Below, piece by piece: positions 23,025-35,160 of a stretch of 64,000 bases of DNA. The DNA comes from Coptis chinensis. Lineage: Eukaryota > Streptophyta > Magnoliopsida > Ranunculales > Ranunculaceae. The stretch covers positions 32,816,501 to 32,880,500 of the forward strand of contig CM027379.1 of assembly GCA_015680905.1 (NCBI GenBank). The letters are read 5' to 3'. The position numbers were made by a program, and so were the translations under genes. The number at the start of each line of letters is the position of its first letter. Within the stretch, counting starts at the first letter, position 1. A model generated the notes under the pieces. The model searched no databases, was not told the DNA's origin, and saw only the letters and a program-made list of their open reading frames with translations.

Positions 23025-25046
23025 CGTTTTTCCTTTTATTGTATTTTCTGTTGTTGTTTTATTTTTCTTTATTATGACATTAGTATAATATTAATTCTAT
23101 ATATGCTTATGTTATTTGTTTTCTTGTGGAATGTGGTATATGAGTATAAGGTAATACAAATATATCATGCCAAAATTTTCCATTTTTCTTTTATGCATTT
23201 CATATGTTTTCAAAAATACAAAACCAAAAAAAATATTCATAGTAGAATAATTATCCTTAGTACAATAAACCATGTATTTCTCATTTTATATCAAACAATC
23301 CACGCCCCAAACTTATTTGGGGGTGGCGTATTTTATCATGAAAAACATAATACATGTGTATTGCCATTTTTGCTCATTTTCTATAGTAATCTCTATTATT
23401 ATCTCTTCATACTTTGAGGACAAAGTATATTTTTATTTTTTGGGGTGGTATAGTAACATTTTGCAAAAACTATGCATTTTTTATAGTAGATATAATAGTA
23501 TATTTCTTCCTTTCTAAAAAGTTTTTTGAAAAAGTCCAAAACTATTTCTCTGTTTAGTATTAAAAAGTCTTGTTTCCTTTTTCTAGGATGAATAAAAAGT
23601 TTATAAGTCTCATTATAGCAATAGAGTAAGGATTCGTTCTTCGAACTTAGACTAATATACGTACAATAGTTTCTGCATCTTTTCATGAATAACATGCATC
23701 AGCATTTGATTGTATATAGCAATGAGTTTCTGGGAGCAAGGTTAGAACAATTAAGTTCCATATCCGGTGAGAATCTAGCTAAAAGCCTCATCTGAATGAT
23801 TATTGAGTAATGACACAAAGGATGTCCGGATAGAAAGACCACACGTCCACTTGCTTTATCACCACGTCATATCCTAAGAGAGAATTTAGGCCCTTTTTGG
23901 ATCGATACAGCCAAATAAATGTTAAAAACCCAAAAAGATAGTTTTCCTCTAGTTACCCCTTTTTGAGCCTTCACCATTTTCTAAAAGCCTTTTTATTCTT
24001 TGCCATAAATTCCTAACTCGTTACAACATACAATAAAAAACTTACCCAGCTGACAATTTGAGAATTTGATGGATATCAGAAAAATAGAAGAGAAGACCTT
24101 GTACAAAAACAGATCAGTCAGTTGCTTCGAAAAGAAAAGAAAGACCCATCAAAAACCAAAACTCTAAAAAAATCGAAGGAGTCAAAAATCGAATCTCCCA
24201 AAAGTTCAAAAATTAAAAGGAGATGATATCATAAACAAAAACAAAAAGAAATAAAATCAAAGTTAGAACTCCCAAAATTCAAAATCGTATGGAGTCACAA
24301 AGCCAAAGGGCTAAAGAATCACAATCCGGAAACAAAGAACAAAATGATGTTTTTCTCTAGTTACAAGTATTTGGAAGACCCAATTTCTCAACTTATCATA
24401 TATTTGTTTTTCCCTTCCTTTTTCTTTCTAAACCATCACCCTAGCCCTGCAACTCCTAATAAAAGACATCTAGCTCAATTAGGAATAGGATGGTGTGATA
24501 GTAAGTGGCAAGCATGATCAATCGACCCCGGTTTTCTTTGGACGTCATTTGAGTATGTGAGAAATATAAGTGCCCACTGCACTTGAGAGAACGAAACTTG
24601 AGTGAATCTATTAGAGAGTTGTGATTGCAACACACCCCTGTGAGAACCCACCTTAAGGACGCTCTCCAAAAGTCTCGAAAACGACTCTGCTTTTGCATTT
24701 CATTGCTCATATTTTGCGCATTTATCTTTAGTTGATTAAATTACTGTACATATGTTATTCTAAGTTCAAAGGAGCTTGTCCTTATTCCCCGCTAATGAGA
24801 TGTATAGACTTCTGAGAATAAATAAGGAAATAAGACTGTACTAAATAGAAGAAGTTTGTGAGTACCCTCACTGGAAAACTCTCACGAGGCTTAAAACTCG
24901 TCTACTAGGGAATTCCTAATGGTTTAAGGCCTTGTTATATATGGTCAATGCAATCGCACTCCGCAAAACGAGATAAGTATAACTTATAATAAATCACTCA
25001 TTTGTGATCTTAGTTTTTCTCTCATCCTTGCTTGAGGACAAGCAAA
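23025..25046 (+). other. 3' noncoding region of element B
   Basis: No gene; ORF2 is absent. G-runs after ORF1 (TTATTTGGGGGTGG near 23307) and at 23409-23450 (TTTGAGGACAAAGTATA, TTTTTTGGGGTGG) are where A has its post-ORF1 and post-ORF2 tracts, so ORF2 was probably lost between them. Later landmarks match A: CACACGTCCACTTGCTT near 23850, a purine-rich stretch 24070-24300, CTCAATTAGGAATAGG near 24474. Confidence 0.6.
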
Positions 25047-25063
25047 ATACTATTTGGGGGTGG
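25047..25063 (+). promoter_or_regulatory. Polypurine tract of element B
   Basis: TATTTGGGGGTGG directly before the LTR start TGATCAG; TTGAGGACAAGC lies just upstream. Confidence 0.8.
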
Positions 25064-25375
25064 TGATCAGCTCCCAAATGTGCATTTTATTACCCTTACA
25101 TTACTACATTATAGCCCTTCTTATGCATAATGAAAAGACAACTCATAGTTTTTATTGCCTTTTTTAGGTTACAGAGCAATTCATATCACTTATAATAAAA
25201 GATGCATCTTAGCACCAAAAGAAGTCTTAATTACGTTTATTATGAAAACTCGAAGCTGCTATAAAAAAGTGCTGAAAAAGTCAAAGTTAAAGTAAAAAAG
25301 CAAAGGTCAAGGACTCATAACCAAAGAGCTGAAAGTCAAGTCCTCAACTCAAAAGACCAGAGATAGATGTCCTTA
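25064..25375 (+). repeat. 3' LTR of element B, truncated
   Basis: Matches 18095-18395. It stops where CACTACTACAG begins; the rest of the LTR is not found before element C. Confidence 0.82.
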
Positions 25376-25640
25376 CACTACTACAGAAAAACTCATTAAC
25401 CACTGTTATATACAGTGGTAAACACCTTTTAACCACTGTTTCTAAACCGTGGTATCAGCTGGGGTGGCAAATAGTTCTAGCAAAACCGTGGTATTAAGTG
25501 CCCCTTCTTTATCACGATTTCAGAACAAACCGTGGTATTATATTTTCGAAAACTGTGGTTAATATTTTGCATGATGGGCTATTTGTAATGCAAATCGTGG
25601 CTTATATAGTCTTCTTATACCACTGTTCTTGCAAAACCAT
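25376..25640 (+). mobile_element. CACTA (En/Spm) transposon end
   Basis: Starts CACTACTACAGAAAAAC, a typical CACTA terminal repeat. The next 260 bases have many subterminal repeats in both directions (AACCGTGGTAT, ACCACTGTT, GTGGTTA), as expected for transposase-binding sites. A matching inverted end was not found, so the element is truncated or its other end has decayed. Confidence 0.72.
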
Positions 25641-28600
25641 GGTATATAGTATATGTTTTTTTTAAAATAAATGAAATTAAACCTCATTTAATTCAATAAT
25701 CAAAACACCACCTGATTAACAACCTGCAAAATAGATTTTGAGCCCATTTTCCATCTTGTTCAATTTTGAACATTCCACATCCAACTTAAAAGTAAAACAT
25801 AGGGCAACTAACAAGAAAGAAAAGAATTAATTGACATCTACCAAGCATGAAATATAATTGTAGACTAAAATTTCAAATTATTTCAAGTACAATAAGAAAA
25901 TAACCTTTCAAATCTACGTGTTCCAGCTTGTACAAATTAAAATAGTAATCTAATTGATTATGCTAATAATCTAGTCATTCAGTTTGTGCAAGAATTGTCA
26001 TCCCTTGTTGAGCATTCACCTGCAACAATAAACAAATGTTAAGATTTTGTGTATATACATGTATTCCTAGAGCTAGTTTCAAGTTGATTTTAGTTGTTCT
26101 TGTGGAATAAAATGTGTAAGTTAAGTGGAAAGAAAGCAGAGTCCAAACCTAAATAGAAGGGGGTTCCAAAAATAGCGGCTAAGATGCAAAGTTATCCTCA
26201 ACTGGCTCAAACTGTCCATTTTTGCTGGATGAATTGAACTTGATAATATGAAGTCAAACAACATCAAACTCATCTTGTGTATATGTATCTTTACGGGCTA
26301 AATTTGTCATCTAGATGAGTCAAAAATCAAGATAGGATGTTAAGTTAATGACAATCAAAACCCATCCAATGTCCACTGCAAAGAAGAAATAAAATTTTTA
26401 ACCCTATACAACAACCCTAGCACATGGTTATTGTTTAAGCCTAGTAGATGGCAAGGGATGGTGCTACTAGTGACAAAATTTTGATCAACAATTCTCACCA
26501 GGCATGGTTATTTTTTAAGCCTAGTACATTCTTGATGTTTGGGGCATGAGCTTCAGTACTTCTTGCTCCACCCAAACACAAGCCATTACTTGGCTTGCAC
26601 TTGATATGATTTTTAAATTAGCAAGCAAAAAGAAACTACACTCCACATTAAATTAACTTAATATAACTTTTTAACTTAACAAGCAAAAATAAATGATTAA
26701 TTTAAAAACTCGTGTAGTCATGTGTACAACCAATATCCTTACCCTGGGTTGCAAGGGATGAGAACAACTTTTTTTCCGTTTGCATTCCGCTGACTTTCTA
26801 TAATAGTTTGACTGTTCCCAGTCCCATCAGCTTCTGCAAAAGATATATGATTGACAAATCCAACGATATCACAACAGCTAGCAAATTCATGATAAAGAAT
26901 TATGAAAATAGAGTACAATAACTACTTTAATAGTGCTGGAAATACATACCAAGTTACTGAAAATATTATAGATTGACGAATACAGAAAACTCAACTTTTG
27001 GTCTAGCCACTTAAAACTATGGTCTCAATAGGCAATGATACCCACACCAGCATCTCAAAACTATTTGGATTTAATCAAGTGAGATAAGACCATACATCCC
27101 CACATACTAGGAGAATATCCAGCTAAGTTGCAATAGTACAAGAACCCAAAAACAATATATAATTAATTGTTTAAAGAAAACCCATAAGTAGGATGATGCC
27201 AAGAGATGTACAGGGAATAATATCTTCCTTACTCCCAAGGTTCACTCACTACACCTTTGAGTCTCCATCCAACAGGACTCCCAATTTAATGGCTGTCAAA
27301 GTCTTGAAGCCAACAATAGCTTTGCAAACACTTAACATGTCCTAATCTATATATCACCAATGAATTTCAGTAACCAATAATTATTGCAAGAATTATAACT
27401 TATCACCCCTCCTTCCTCCAGCTCATGTTGACAAAAAAATATATGGAAGTACATAACATAGCTACGCTGCATCCTAAATTGAAGAAAACATACACCATAA
27501 AAATCTAATAATAATTCAATTCATACCTTAAATTCATCCACTTCACCGGACCTTTACATCTTTTTCCTTCAAGTCTTTATATTGTCATGACCGCACTTCA
27601 AAGTAAGATCAATGTGTAAAGCTTAATTAAATGCAAGTAAAAGATAAGCATGTAACGGATTATTGCATATACATACACACCCATGACTCACCTGTTAAAA
27701 TAGATATTCATATCATTATATGGTAGATTATGTTTCAAATCCAACCAATTAAAAGCCATCCGCAATAAATTGATGACAATCAAAACCCAATGTCCATTTC
27801 AAATGTGCTCTACCTCAAAGGCAAAAAAAAGGGCAATTCTTGTACTTTTCAAAGGCAAAGGGTTTCTACTGATCCTATCTAATTCCTATACTTTTCAAAA
27901 CTCAAAAGTACAACAAACCCATCACATAAGTAGGAAGCATCAATTACATTCTAAGTAGCTTATACAGACTAGTCAAAGTAAGCAACATTGAACTTGTTCA
28001 ATTAAGGGCTATGGCCTCATTGTTCAAATCTAATGTTTAGGGAAGAATTGTGTTAGTAAAGCCTCCACTGCATAATCTTTGCATCACCAAACACAAAACC
28101 AACATTGAGTCTAAACAATTGATGGGTATCCATTATCTTGTTTCCACATCAGATTAAAAATGGGTCTAGACTCATTACCAAATGGCATAATCCAGCAAAT
28201 CTTATAGTGCTAGTTATCATACAAATCCAATGTTGAATTCAAGTACCTTGCTTATCTTCTACTCTTTAGTACCCACATGACAACTTTAACATCCATTGCT
28301 TTTGTAGGGGAGTTTTCGAGTATCCCCTGATCTTCCTCTGTGCCTTGTGATCTAGAAGCTTTGACTGAGTAGAGAAGGGATGAGATGATTGTGAGTTTAG
28401 GGCTTAATCGCCTAGCGGCCGCCTACATATCTCCTTGTTTATTTAGGAGAATCAAACTCTATTTTGCGTAGTTCCTAAGAGCGAATCCTTCTGGTTTATA
28501 TAGGAAGAGCTACGAGAGTCCTAGGTTAGGACTGTCCTCACCGCTTGTGAGTTCCCTTCCATTTTTGGACTCTACCTTCCTATTAGGATTCCTCTCCTTA

Positions 28601-28743
28601 TAGAAGTCTAAATCTAGACCATATCTTATGAGAGGTAAGTTTCCTTGTTAATCATAATGTCCCACCGTGTATGGGAAGATTATATCTAAAAGATAACTCC
28701 TAAGATATGTCATCATGATTCCTTCCTTATCATCAGATATTAC
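25641..28743. other. Unassigned region, probably CACTA interior plus unknown DNA
   Basis: AT-rich with no long ORF. 25641-28300 may be the interior of the CACTA element; minus-strand splice-like sites occur (see 26743-26833, and an acceptor TTGTTGCAG near 26020). 28310-28743 is different: GC-richer patches such as CCTAGCGGCCGCC near 28411 and repeated CTCCTTxT motifs; it may be a decayed LTR but I cannot prove it. Element C inserted at 28743/28744. Confidence 0.35.
26743..26833 (-). pseudogene. Possible exon of a CACTA-borne gene
   Basis: On the minus strand a 91-base segment is flanked by an acceptor-like CTTTTGCAG and a donor-like GTAAGG. It has one open frame containing SQTIIESQRNANGKKVVLI. 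The setting behind a CACTA end makes a transposase-related gene plausible, but I do not recognise the protein and no neighbouring exon joins cleanly in frame. Confidence 0.25.
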
Positions 28744-30251
28744 TGATAAGAGCCCAAAACTGTAGTTTTAACCCCTTAATAATACTACTTTTAGACCAAT
28801 TATGTGAGTAATAAATAAGAGTTAATGCTAATTACGTGCTTTTATGTATTTCAGGCATGAAACTCAATTATGTGCAGAAATGTGCCACTTTGGCGATATA
28901 AAGGAACAAAGGGTTGGTTGCTAAGAAGTTCTGTGATAAAGGCCAAGATTCAAGGAGACAAAGCCTTTATAAATCCCGGTCAAAAGCTGAAAAGTCAACA
29001 CGGGCAGAAACAGTGCACAAGTCAGCAAAACTTCCGAAGACCATATCTTTGGACTCAGGCCTCAGATTTGGGCCTACCTTACGTCAAAACGACCGGCTCG
29101 AAAAGAGCTTACCAATGGCCCAAGCCTTAACCCAATCAGAGGAGCAAAAGTGGACGAAAAGTTTGCTGAAGTCAAAGCCAGTTGAAACGGGCTCTATGGA
29201 CTGAAGAAATTGGGCTTTGGGCTCGATTTTCTGGCCCAAAACATGGTTCCTCAGCCCATGCACAAAATTGTGGATCTGGTCTTCTCCTTTAAATAAAACA
29301 AGACTTAGCTCTTAAGAAAGGGAGAGTTAGATAGCTTAGAATAGAAAGTAGCCATTAGAATAGCTTGTAGATCTAGTTTTTTTAAATTTCAATTAGTAAT
29401 TAATTAGTTTCATTCCATGTTTTAGATTAATTATTTGAATCATTGTTTTTCATTCATTAGATAAATAAAATAGTAGTTCTTGTTAATTTCGATTTTGTCA
29501 TTTAAATTTGTTTAGATCTAATTTCAATTATTGTTTGTTATTTATTTCCTAGTTATTAATTTGGATTTCAATTCTTGAGTAGTTAAATTAGTAAAGTTCA
29601 AATTTTTTTATTATGTCTAGTTTTAATTCAATTGGAAATGATAGTTTGATGAATCAAGGCTAAACCTCCATTAGAGGGGTTTGGTGAAGCCTTGATGAAA
29701 ACTTGATTGTGTAGCGTAGAATCGTTGTAAAAGTCTATTCCACTCTAGAAAGAAGTTGATTCACCATGAGAATGGGTGGACTTCCTCACATGCTAGTTAT
29801 GAATTGGTAGAAATACAATGTATAATTAGGGATTAGAACGACCACTTCTTACCGTGAGAACGTAAGAATTGGATTACAACCATCTACACTAGTCTCTTAA
29901 GTTGGATTCGAAGTAGATTCAATTCCCCCCTAATTCTTATTCTATATTCAAGCCTTAGTATTCCGTAGCATTTCGTAGTGGAGTTATTCATATCTTGTTA
30001 GTTAAATTTGCATCGTAGTATAATTCGTAATTCTCTCATTAACTTTGGTAGGATTGATAGTCGTAGGAAACTTGAATGCTAAAGAACTAGGAGTGGAATG
30101 AATCTTCCATTCCATCTCTACTTCAATAGATTCGAGAGTAGAAAACAAATATCTTTGATAAGTCTAGTATAAGCCACAGTTTGCAGTTTTACTTTCGTTT
30201 AGAGTTTCATCGCTTTATTCATTAGTAAAACTATTTTTTTTACCATTATCA
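28744..30251 (+). repeat. 5' LTR of element C
   Basis: 1508 bp, TGATAAGAGCCC to ACCATTATCA. It is near-identical in length (1509) and very similar in sequence to the inverted LTR of D. TATA-like TTTAAATAAAA at about 29288; AATAAA near 29464. Confidence 0.92.
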
Positions 30252-30253
30252 AA

Positions 30254-30269
30254 TGGCGACGCTGCCATC
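30254..30269 (+). promoter_or_regulatory. Primer binding site of element C (tRNA-Asp)
   Basis: TGGCGACGCTGCCATC; 11 of 13 bases fit the tRNA-Asp 3' end. Confidence 0.82.
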
Positions 30270-30914
30270 TTAGTTGCCTTTAGCATTGTTTTCTTTAGAA
30301 TTGTTAATTTTCCAAAGTCCTATAACCCACCCACCCTTGTTTGATTCTCACTGTGGTTGTCTGTTTCAGCACTGAAATTTTCCTCGAAAAAATTACTCGG
30401 AGCGCGACCCACTGGGCAAAGCCAAATTGAGCACCCTGCTTCCAAACTGGAATTCCATCTTTTTGGTGAGTGCGACTGCGCCCTGCCAAAGGCAAAACAC
30501 GAAGCGCCCAGCGCCCACACTGGAATTCCACTTTTTGCCCGAAAGTCGCGACTGCGCCCTACCAAGGCTAACTTGAGCGACGACCGCCCTGCACACTGGA
30601 ACTCCAAATTTTAACCTAAGCGACGACGACAAAATGACCCTAGGCCTATTCTCGAGTAGCGACCAGCCCTCTCGGCTGAAACTGCCCGATTTCCACATGT
30701 TTGATTCAAACTTCCATTTCTTCAAGATTTTCATTGTTCTAACTTGTTATATACACTGAGCACGCGTAAACAAGACGATATTCATAACTGAAGCAAGGAG
30801 GCTTTCAGGTACTCTTTTATTCCACACCTCGCATCTTCTGTTAGAGATTCATACTAGCATATCAGGATTGTTTGGAGTGTTGTTGTGTTTCATTAAGATT
30901 GGTCTTAGCCTTGC
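30270..30914 (+). other. Leader of element C with about 75-bp GC-rich repeats
   Basis: CTGGAATTCCA at 30447 and 30520 and CTGGAACTCCA at 30596 mark a repeat of 73-76 bp, with GCGCCC and GAGCGACG segments between. Open frames in this stretch come from the repeat and are not credible genes. The same repeat type lies between ORF1 and ORF2 of A and D. Confidence 0.7.
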
Positions 30915-32800
30915 ATGAGATTAAGGTCAGGCCGAAGAAAAACGCCTAACGTAATTAACCGACAACGGCAACAAACACGTCTTTCTAGTATACCATCGAC
31001 TACACCTCTAACTAATATACCACACACACCACCTAAAATAATGGCTGAAGAAAGAGAGTCTCCTCTCTCGGACTTTTACAAAGCCTTGAACGATAGCCCT
31101 AAATCTTGCATCGTTCTATCAGACCTAGTGGGGGATTTCCGAATCCCCCCAAATATATTTAATTTGTTACCCGTTTCTCATGGGTTAGACCATGAAAAAC
31201 CTTATCAGCACATGCATAGGGTTGACCAAGTCATTACTACATTCCCCCATCCTATGGTAGGTGCTGAACAAATTAAACTGAGGGTATTTCCCTTCACCTA
31301 AGCCGATAAGGCGTCTTGGTTAATTGCCCAAGTGCCTAATTCTGTGGACTCATGGGCTAAACTTGTTCAACTATTCATGGAACATTTTTACCCACCACTA
31401 AAGACCGATGAAATGTTTTTCAAGATTCATTTCTTTCGACAGAATCCTCATGAATCATTTTCAGAGGCTTGGAATTGTTTCACCGATTTACTTATAGAGT
31501 GTCCACATCATAACCTCGCGAAAGACACATTAGTTCGTGCCTTTTTTAAGGGACTTCTACACCACCATAAAGAAGTCCTTGACATAATGAATGGGGGTAG
31601 TTTCTTAAGTAAAGGAGCCTCAGAGGCTTATAAATTTTTAGAAGATCAAACTAAGCGTAATAATAACTGGGGGGTAGTGATGATATCTCCCGTTCCACTA
31701 GTTCTTCTACAACAGTTAAAGCCGCCAGTATGTTTGAGATGAAACCCGATCCGAAGCTGAAAAATTTAATCGAATCTCTAACTAAAAAGGTAGAGGCTAT
31801 TTCTGTTCAACAAACGCCGATCCCCATCTTGAATGTCAACACCAATCCATGTAATTTTTGTTTGAGTCCAGAGCATCCCGACTCCTATTGTCCTCTCGCC
31901 TATGAACAACAACAACCACAACAAGATAATGTTTGTTCCATTAATAGCGAACCTAACGCAGCTTGGCGACAAAACCCCAACTTCGGTTGGCGAAATAATC
32001 AACAACCTTCAAGGTTGTTTAACCCAAATGTTAGGCCAGCAAACAATTATAACCAAGGCCCACCACGACAAGGTCAAGGACAAGGTCAGGGTAATTATAA
32101 TTATAACAACTAAGCTTAACCACGACAAGGAGAAGGTCAGGGTAATTATAATAATTATAATACTAATAGAGATATCGTTCCGGTAAATAATAACTATCAA
32201 AATCCATCCATTAATAATCAACGTGCCATAGTTCCTATCACACAACCTATAGCTAACACTCTTCCACAACCAAATCATTTCGATACCTTTATGCAATCTC
32301 AACAATAGATTTTATAAGCCATCCAACTTTCCTTACAGCAGTTAGCTCAAGAGAAAGTGCAACCCAAAGGGGTGTTTCTAGGACAAGCGATAGCTAATCC
32401 TAAAACAACAAACACAGCCTTTGAGGTAAATGGTAATACTAGTACGGAAAATGAGAACGTAGGTGAGCTAAATGTCATCTCCACTATCCGTTCTGGGAGA
32501 GTGGTTGATAACAAAGTAACTGTACCTATAGTTACCCCACCAGTTGTCCCTACACCGGAGATTGTACTAGATACCGTAATAGAAACTGAAGAGCCTACCC
32601 CTGTAGAGGTACCAGTTAAACCACAACCTAAGAAACAGAAAGCAAAGGTTAGACATCCAGTTGATCCATACGCTAAATATAGAGAGAAACCACCATTTTC
32701 CCATAAACTAGCTATGTTAAATAGGGATACAAACTTCGACGAGGTTAGGGAAGTTTTTAAAAATCTAACGATAAACTTACCTTTTTCTGAATACAATTAA
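30915..32800 (+). pseudogene. gag (element C)
   Basis: Particle-forming precursor. Start MRLRSG; central retrotransposon-gag region with PNSVDSWAKLV, FFRQNPHESFSEAW, CPHHNLAKDTLVRAFF (31320-31560); zinc knuckle CNFCLSPEHPDSYC (31850-31890); a Gln/Gly/Asn-rich stretch; and a Pro/Val-rich linker DPYAKYREKPPF (32665). An in-frame TAA at about 31300 (FPFT*ADKA), a frameshift near 31670, stops near 32111 and 32308-32318, and a frameshift near 32790 break it. Length and order match A. Confidence 0.88.
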
Positions 32801-32834
32801 AAAATTACCTCACCATGCTAAGTTTCTCAAAGAG

Positions 32835-33560
32835 TTGTGCACTAAAAGGCGTAAGACAAATATTCCTAAAGACGCCTTTTTAACTGAACAATTTCCAACT
32901 TTAACGGAACACAATAGAATCGTTAAGTACAAGGACCCTAGTCGTCCTACTATACAATGCACCTTAGGAGATTCCCACACGACGACCGCTTTACTATACC
33001 TGGGGGCGAGTATTAACTTACTCTCATATTATCTATACAAACAAATACGTCTACAAAAGATGCAACCTACTAAAATGACGTTACAATTAGCGGATCGATC
33101 AATTAAGTACCCTAAGGGTGTGGTTGAAAATATGCTTGTTAAGGTCCAAGATTTCTACTATCCTGCTGATTTTGTTATCCTCGATACAGAAGTCGCTAAC
33201 GACTCTGTTTCGATCATTTTAGGGCGTCCCTTCTTGGCGACTGCCAATGCACTTATAAACTGCCGCGATAGGTCGATGTCCTTGTCTTTTGGCCATCTTT
33301 CGGTTGAGGTAAATGTTTTTAAACTGATGAAACAGTTACCAGATTCGTCTATAGATGGAGAGGTTAGCATAATCGAGAGCTTAGCTCAAGATTACTTTAA
33401 TAACACATTTTCAGAAAACCATATGCATAAATTCCTTTCTTTTGGAAGTTTAGATTTTGTCGATGACTCCTACATAGAGGAAGTCAACACCATCTTTGAG
33501 CCTACACAAATCGTAGACTTTTCAGTTGCTCCATATACAGAGTTTAAAGACCTGCTGCCT
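32835..33560 (+). pseudogene. Aspartic protease (element C)
   Basis: Open frame at the head of pol. The active-site motif reads YLGAS at 32997-33011: the catalytic Asp codon GAC is TAC, so it could not cleave. The rest is well kept: MTLQLADRSIKYPKG, YPADFVILDTEVA, IILGRPFLATANALI, then FGHLSVEVNVF. Confidence 0.85.
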
Positions 33561-34690
33561 AAGCAAGTATTCATTACTCAAGATGAGGACCCTCCATATG
33601 CATTTATCGATATTCCTCCCACCCTAGTGCTTAAACCTCTTCCTCCTGAGTTAAAATATATTCAACTTGATCCAGATGGTAGTCATCCGGTAATTATATC
33701 TTCTCTGTTATCTAAGGAGGAAGAGACACAGTTGATCAAGGTGATTAGGGAACATCGTTCTGCGATTGGTTGGTCCCTAGCCGACATTAAGGGAATTGAC
33801 ACTAATGTGTGCACTCATCGTATCCATTTAGAGGATAACGCAAAGACTTCCCACGAACCTCAGCGTCGTTTAAACCCTGCCATGAAAGAAGTGGTCAGGG
33901 AAGAGGTCTTATGGTTACTCGATGCGGGTATCATATACCCAATCTCTGATAGGGAATGGGTAAGTCCCATTCATGTAGTTCCAAAGAAATCAGGGATTAC
34001 CATGGTACGTAACGCCAAGGGTGAATATGTTGCCACGCATGGTCCTATGAAATAGAGGATCGTATTGATTGATCTGAGACGTTTAAATGCCATGACACGA
34101 AAAGATCATTTTCCTTTACCCTTTATAGATCAGATGCTTGAACGTTTAGCTGGTCATGCTTTTTATTGTTTTTTGGATGGCTACTCTGGCTATTTCCAAA
34201 TTATTATTGATATTGATGACCAAGAAAAGACTACCTTCACATGTCCTTTTGGAATATACGCCTATAAACGAATGCTTTTTGGCCTTTGTAATGCTCCTAG
34301 TACCTTCCAGCGGTGTATGCTTCATATATTTAGTGACATGGTACAGCGTTCCATGGAAGTGTTCATGGATGATTTTTCTATCTATGGAGACTCTTTCTCT
34401 GAATGCCTGTCTAACTTGTCTAAAGTTTTAACGCGATGTGAAGAGAAGAGTCTCATTTTAAATTGGGAAAAATGTCACTTCATGGTAAAAAAAAAGGCAT
34501 AGTACTAGGTCACATCGTATCTAGTGATGGCATCGAAGTAGATAAGGCCAAACTAGATAAGATAGCGACTTTACCTATACCATGGACTGTGCGTGATATT
34601 AGAGCCTTTCTAGGCCATGCAGGTTTCTATAGGCGTTTTATCAAAGATTTTTCGAAAGTAGCTAGACCCTTAACTAATCTGCTTTGAAAG
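33561..34690 (+). pseudogene. Reverse transcriptase (element C)
   Basis: Copies element RNA into DNA. Motifs in order: LPPELKYI, HRSAIGWSLADIKGI, LNPAMKEVVREEVLWLLDAG, YPISDREWVSPIHVVPKKSG, DLRRLNAMTRKDHFPLPFID, FLDGYSGYFQI, TFTCPFGIYAYKRMLFGLC, and the catalytic FMDD at 34362-34373. FMDD in place of YxDD is usual for Athila. Stops: TAG 34053-34055 (Trp codon TGG expected) and TGA 34685-34687; an A-run frameshift near 34490. All catalytic Asp residues are present, but the frame is broken. Confidence 0.92.
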
Positions 34691-34699
34691 GAGGCCACC

Positions 34700-35160
34700 T
34701 TTGATTTTAATTTTAACTGTAAACAGGCTTTTGAAACTTTAAAAGCCGCCTTAACTTCTGAACCCATTATACAGCCTCCCGATTGGTCTAAACCTTTCAA
34801 ACTTATGTGTGATGCTAGTGATTATGCAGTTGGTGCTGTTTTGGGACAGAAACTAGATAATAAATCCACCGTTATTTATTATGCTAGTAAAACTCTAAAC
34901 GATGCTCAAAGGAATTATACAACTATTGAAAAAGAATTCTTAGCTGTCGTTTATGCTTTAGATAAGTTTCGTCCTTATTTGGTTGGTTCTAAGACTCTAG
35001 TTTACACGGACCATGCAGCCCTTAGGTACCTTCTCACAGAGAAGGATGCTAAGCAGAGATTGATCCGATAGATTCTTCTCCTACAAGAATTCACATTAGA
35101 AATAAAGGACAAACAAGGGGTCGAAAATGTAGTTGTCAACCACTTATCTAGACTTACAAA
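34700..35160 (+). pseudogene. RNase H (element C)
   Basis: Degrades the RNA strand of the hybrid. Visible: [16 protein letters not shown] (first Asp), [34 protein letters not shown] (Glu), [12 protein letters not shown] (second Asp), then ENVVVNHLSRL. A TAG at 35069-35071 replaces an expected Trp (RLIR*ILLLQ). Same frame as the last part of RT. Confidence 0.9.

Larger units (their letters stand above)
18095..25375 (+). mobile_element. Element B: degraded pol-less Athila-like element
   Basis: Starts TGATCAGCTCCC at 18095; the same LTR start recurs at 25064 after a polypurine tract. Inside: a short gag remnant, post-pol small ORFs, one ORF1 and a long 3' region. Protease, RT, RNase H, integrase and ORF2 are missing. 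It abuts the cut end of G on the left, and its 3' LTR is cut by a CACTA end. B resembles E more than A, C or D (shared small ORFs). Confidence 0.82.

Noticed and set aside
28870-29204. Frames of 86-96 codons inside the C LTR (also 40199-40477 in D)
   Set aside because: They lie in LTR sequence; the two copies are conserved as LTR, and no protein family is suggested.
30304-30734. Open frames on both strands in the C leader
   Set aside because: Produced by the GC-rich repeat; both strands open at once and nothing similar in A or E leaders.
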